A stretch of 9,388 nucleotides of DNA from Verrucomicrobiaceae bacterium (GTDB lineage: Bacteria > Verrucomicrobiota > Verrucomicrobiae > Verrucomicrobiales > Akkermansiaceae), in NCBI GenBank assembly GCA_003820635.1, contig RPOS01000117.1, forward strand, positions 1 through 9,388, given 5' to 3'. How positions within the stretch are numbered: the stretch's first letter is position 1; each line of letters starts with the position of its first letter. The position numbers and the translations under genes were made by a program. The notes below the pieces were generated by a model. The model saw only the letters and a list, made by a program, of their open reading frames with translations, ran no database searches and had not been told where the DNA came from. This document shows, one piece after another, positions 7,058-9,388 of this stretch.

Positions 7058-8920
7058 TCACTTGATGGCCACCTCGCGGGCCAGTGGCAGGGTGATTTCA
7101 AAAGGCAGGCCCAGTTCACCGGGCTTTCCGGTGACGGTGATGGAGAGAATCTGCTCGTCGCTGAGCACGGTCTGCTGGCCATCGGGGCCGGGCACGGTGA
7201 AGCGGAAGCTGGTGGAATTGTCCCGCAGGTTCTTGAGCAGCACGGAGACGACGTTCTGGCTGCGCGGGTTTTCACGCCAGAAGCCCTTGATGCGCACGGC
7301 ATTGGCGGTGGCCACGGAGGATACCGGAGCGGCCTGGCGGCCGCGCTGCGGCTGCTCCGGAGCCTCGTTGCGGATGTCCGCCAGCGAGGAGGCACCGTAT
7401 TTGGCATTGGCGAACTCGGCCTTGACCACCGACTTGCCGTTCTGGGCCTTCTTGTTGGCCGGGGCTTCAGGGCTAGCGGCCTGGAGCGGATCGTAGCCAT
7501 GGATCGGCTCGAAATCGGTAAGCCACACGGCATCGCTGGCGAAGGCACCGCGCAGCTCGGCGAGCAGGTCCATCCAGAACGCGTGATCATTCTCCACGCC
7601 GGTGTAGGCATCGGCGATCTGGCGCAGCGCGGCTTCCTTGCGCAGCAGGGCATCGATCTCGGTTTTGAGCGGGGCGAGCGAATCGCGCTGCTCGGCCATG
7701 GTGCGGGCGCGGTCCGCGGCGGTGCTGGCGGCGATGTTTTGAAAGACGGCCCACACGGCCATGCCACCGAGCAGGACGGCGGCGGCGGCGATGAGGAAGG
7801 GCTTGCGGCGGTCCGCCGCGCGCGCCTGCTCGACGACGGCGGGGACGAGGTCGATGTTGATCTCGGACTTGCCGATGCCGCGCAGGCCGAGGCCGACGAG
7901 CTCGCCCATGAGATGGCCCTCGCGCTGGACGATGGCGGGGTCCACGCCCTTGCCGATGGCGAGGTTGCGGACGGGATTGAAATACTGGACGGGGAGGTTG
8001 AGCTTTTCCTCAAAGAACTCGAGAGTGTAGGGCAGATTGGCCCCGCCGCCGGCGAGCAGGATCCTGCGCGGGGCGCTGCCGCCGTGCTGGCTGCGGTAGT
8101 AGTTGGTGGTGCGGGCGATCTCGGCGGGCAGGCGGCTGAGGGCGTTGCGGATGACCATCGCCAGCGCGGCGACGGCCTCGTCCATCTGCTCGGTGTGGCC
8201 ACCGCCAAGGGCGACCAGGCCGTTGGAAACCTTCTGGTGCTCGGCCTCGATGAAGGAAATGTTGTATTCCTTGGCGATGGCGGCGGTGACGGCGGAACCG
8301 CCGATGGCGATGCTGCGGGTGAAGAAGCGCTTGCCCTCGATGTAGAGGAGGTTGCTGGTCTTGGCACCGATGTCGATGAGCAGGACGGGCTCATCAAGCT
8401 GGCCGTAAGTGGAGCGGAAGGCGTTGTAGAGGGCCATCGGCGCGACATCCACCTCGGCGGTGCCGAGGCCGCTGTCATTGACGGCGCTGTTGATTTCATC
8501 GAGCGCGTCGCTCTTGATGGCGACGATGGCGACTTCCTTTGCGGCGCCGCCCTCGATGAGCTCGTAATCCCAGACGACTTCCTGCAGCGGGAAGGGCACG
8601 TGCTGCTGGGCTTCGAAGGTGACGAGTTGCTCGATGTTGTCGTCCTGGACGGGCGGCAGTTTCACGAAACGGGTGAAGACGGCCTGGCCGGAAATCGCAT
8701 AGCGCGCCTTGGTCTTGCCGAGCTTGAGGCGCTGGGCGAGATCCGCGATGGCCACCCGGGTCTGGGCGATGCGCGAGGAATCCATCGAGGGATCCGCCAC
8801 GATGGATTCGGAGTCGTATGCCTTAAGGACCAAACCGCCGCCTTTCGAAACCTCGAAGGCGGCCATGCTGATGCGCTGGGATCCGATGTTGATTGCGACG
8901 CTTGTCTGAGTGTCAGCCAT
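7058..8920 (-). CDS. pilM: Amuc_1101-family PilM-like actin-fold protein fused to a PilN-like membrane half
   Basis: This 620-residue protein has two parts. Residues 5-325 are PilM-like, of the actin-like ATPase superfamily. The phosphate-1 loop is AINIGSQRIS (9-18), phosphate-2 is LLIDIGAKTSN (180-190), and the adenosine loop is ILLAGGGANLP (287-297). Residues 353-620 look like PilN. They open with the PilN-type signature INIDLVP (354-360) and a basic stretch (DRRK). A membrane span (374-393), a coiled coil (about 398-437) and a periplasmic alpha/beta region follow, with PilN-like segments FWMDLLAELRGAF and VWLTDF (448-470) and VRIKGFWRE (542-550). In classical systems PilM binds the INLLP-like tail of a separate PilN; here that contact is within one chain. 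The frame continues upstream to 9025, but the extension overlaps the preceding gene and is not PilM-like, so I use the ATG at 8920 (MADTQTSVAI), 56 bp downstream of that gene. Residue 11 is Asn where family members usually have Asp. Confidence 0.92.
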   Translation of the reverse strand: MADTQTSVAINIGSQRISMAAFEVSKGGGLVLKAYDSESIVADPSMDSSRIAQTRVAIADLAQRLKLGKTKARYAISGQAVFTRFVKLPPVQDDNIEQLVTFEAQQHVPFPLQEVVWDYELIEGGAAKEVAIVAIKSDALDEINSAVNDSGLGTAEVDVAPMALYNAFRSTYGQLDEPVLLIDIGAKTSNLLYIEGKRFFTRSIAIGGSAVTAAIAKEYNISFIEAEHQKVSNGLVALGGGHTEQMDEAVAALAMVIRNALSRLPAEIARTTNYYRSQHGGSAPRRILLAGGGANLPYTLEFFEEKLNLPVQYFNPVRNLAIGKGVDPAIVQREGHLMGELVGLGLRGIGKSEINIDLVPAVVEQARAADRRKPFLIAAAAVLLGGMAVWAVFQNIAASTAADRARTMAEQRDSLAPLKTEIDALLRKEAALRQIADAYTGVENDHAFWMDLLAELRGAFASDAVWLTDFEPIHGYDPLQAASPEAPANKKAQNGKSVVKAEFANAKYGASSLADIRNEAPEQPQRGRQAAPVSSVATANAVRIKGFWRENPRSQNVVSVLLKNLRDNSTSFRFTVPGPDGQQTVLSDEQILSITVTGKPGELGLPFEITLPLAREVAIK

Positions 8921-8976
8921 GATGCGGGAGAAATGGGAGAAGGGATGGGCAACGCGGGCGGATCGGATGGCGGGGC

Positions 8977-9388
8977 TCAGCGGGAACTGCGGGAGTCGAG
9001 CACTTCCGCGTAGCGGTCCCACCACATGTTGCTGAAGGGGGTCTCGGCCTTGGAGAGGAGCGGCACGGACTCACTGCGGGAAATCTTGTCGGAAGCGGCA
9101 TTCCACCAGCCGACCTTGAACTTGGTGGTGTCCGAGGCGACTTTTTCACCATTGATGAGGATCTCGTAGCCGACGGCCTCGACGGCGTTCTTGCCACCGC
9201 GGTCAGTGCCGGTGAGGCGCTTGAGCGAGGCGGGCGAGAGATAGACCGAGCAATAGACTTCCTCTTCGAGAGGGACATTGACGTGCTCGATGTCACGGGT
9301 GAGCAGCAGCATGGTGCCGGGCTTTTCGGGATTTTTCACCGCGATGAACCATCTCACGGTGAGGCGGTCGCAGGTTTTGGAATTGGGC
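8977..9388 (-). CDS. Amuc_1102-family pilus-like protein (partial, N-terminus outside window)
   Basis: Only the last 136 residues are present; the frame stays open to the right edge. A GTG lies in frame at 9357, but sequence upstream of it remains open and protein-like (NSKTCDRLTVRWFIAVKN), so the real start is probably outside. The visible part alternates short hydrophobic and polar stretches as in a beta-sandwich (RWFIAVKN, EEEVYCSVYLSP, VGYEILINGEKV, TKFKVGWWN). It ends in a Trp-rich tail (FSNMWWDRYAEVLDSRSSR). Its place directly before the PilM-like gene matches Amuc_1102, whose crystal structure I recall being reported as an immunoglobulin-like fold. The call rests more on gene order than on sequence recognition. 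An unrelated conserved protein is possible. Confidence 0.7.
   Translation of the reverse strand, partial: PNSKTCDRLTVRWFIAVKNPEKPGTMLLLTRDIEHVNVPLEEEVYCSVYLSPASLKRLTGTDRGGKNAVEAVGYEILINGEKVASDTTKFKVGWWNAASDKISRSESVPLLSKAETPFSNMWWDRYAEVLDSRSSR

Larger units (their letters stand above)
1..9388 (-). other. Putative transcription unit: pilus-like alignment complex plus exported protein
   Basis: Six genes lie head to tail on the minus strand with gaps of 56, 29, 28, 74 and 54 bp. I looked at each gap on the coding strand. None holds a GC-rich inverted repeat followed by a T-run, and none shows a convincing -35/-10 pair. An AT-rich patch (TTAATCTTATCTCTTT) directly before the ATG at 2243 is the only candidate for a weak internal promoter. 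The promoter and any operator for the unit should lie to the right of 9388. Cotranscription of the last gene with the pilus genes is less certain than that of the first five. Confidence 0.6.

Noticed and set aside
5213..7496. Long plus-strand open frames of 374 and 377 codons
   Set aside because: They cross the boundaries of three well-supported minus-strand genes and show only composition-driven sequence.
7049..9013. 654-codon open frame on the plus strand
   Set aside because: It lies fully antisense to the PilM-like gene, which carries clear actin-fold loops. High GC at third positions explains the open antisense frame.
8921..9025. N-terminal extension of the PilM-like frame
   Set aside because: It overlaps the upstream gene and lacks PilM features; the actin fold begins right after the ATG at 8920.

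Overview
The window is GC-rich bacterial DNA, and every supported gene is on the minus strand. It looks like part of a chromosome from the phylum Verrucomicrobiota, probably from the Akkermansia/Luteolibacter/Haloferula side. The main reason is the gene set and order, which match the Akkermansia muciniphila cluster Amuc_1102-1101-1100-1099-1098. In addition, the last gene carries domain types common in secreted verrucomicrobial proteins: bacterial thrombospondin-3 repeats, GYTSAPTV repeats and a large beta-rich C-terminal domain.

In transcription order (right to left) the layout is: the C-terminal part of an Amuc_1102-like pilus-like protein (8977-9388, start outside the window); an Amuc_1101-like PilM protein that also carries a complete PilN-like half (7058-8920); an Amuc_1100-like bitopic membrane protein in the PilO position (6063-7028); an Amuc_1099-like bitopic protein with a calcium-binding type motif in the PilP position (4982-6034); a TPR-containing secretin of the Amuc_1098 family (2298-4907); and finally a large exported multidomain protein that runs off the left edge (1-2243). 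Gaps between genes are only 28-74 bp. I see no terminator or convincing internal promoter, so the set reads as one transcription unit whose promoter lies beyond the right edge.

Together the genes look like a rearranged type IV pilus alignment complex (PilM-N-O-P-Q logic). A cytoplasmic actin-like PilM is joined in cis to its membrane partner PilN. Two single-pass periplasmic proteins follow, then an outer-membrane secretin with its own TPR module. No pilin, PilB/PilT-type motor ATPase, PilC platform protein or prepilin peptidase lies in the window, so they must be elsewhere. The last gene is a plausible surface or secreted partner. It has a Sec signal peptide, TSP3-type motifs, a degenerate C-type-lectin-like domain split by a repeat-rich insertion of about 228 residues, and a beta-rich C-terminal region.

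The long open frames on the plus strand are antisense shadows of these GC-rich genes. I found no RNA genes, mobile elements, CRISPR arrays or intergenic stretches longer than 75 bp.
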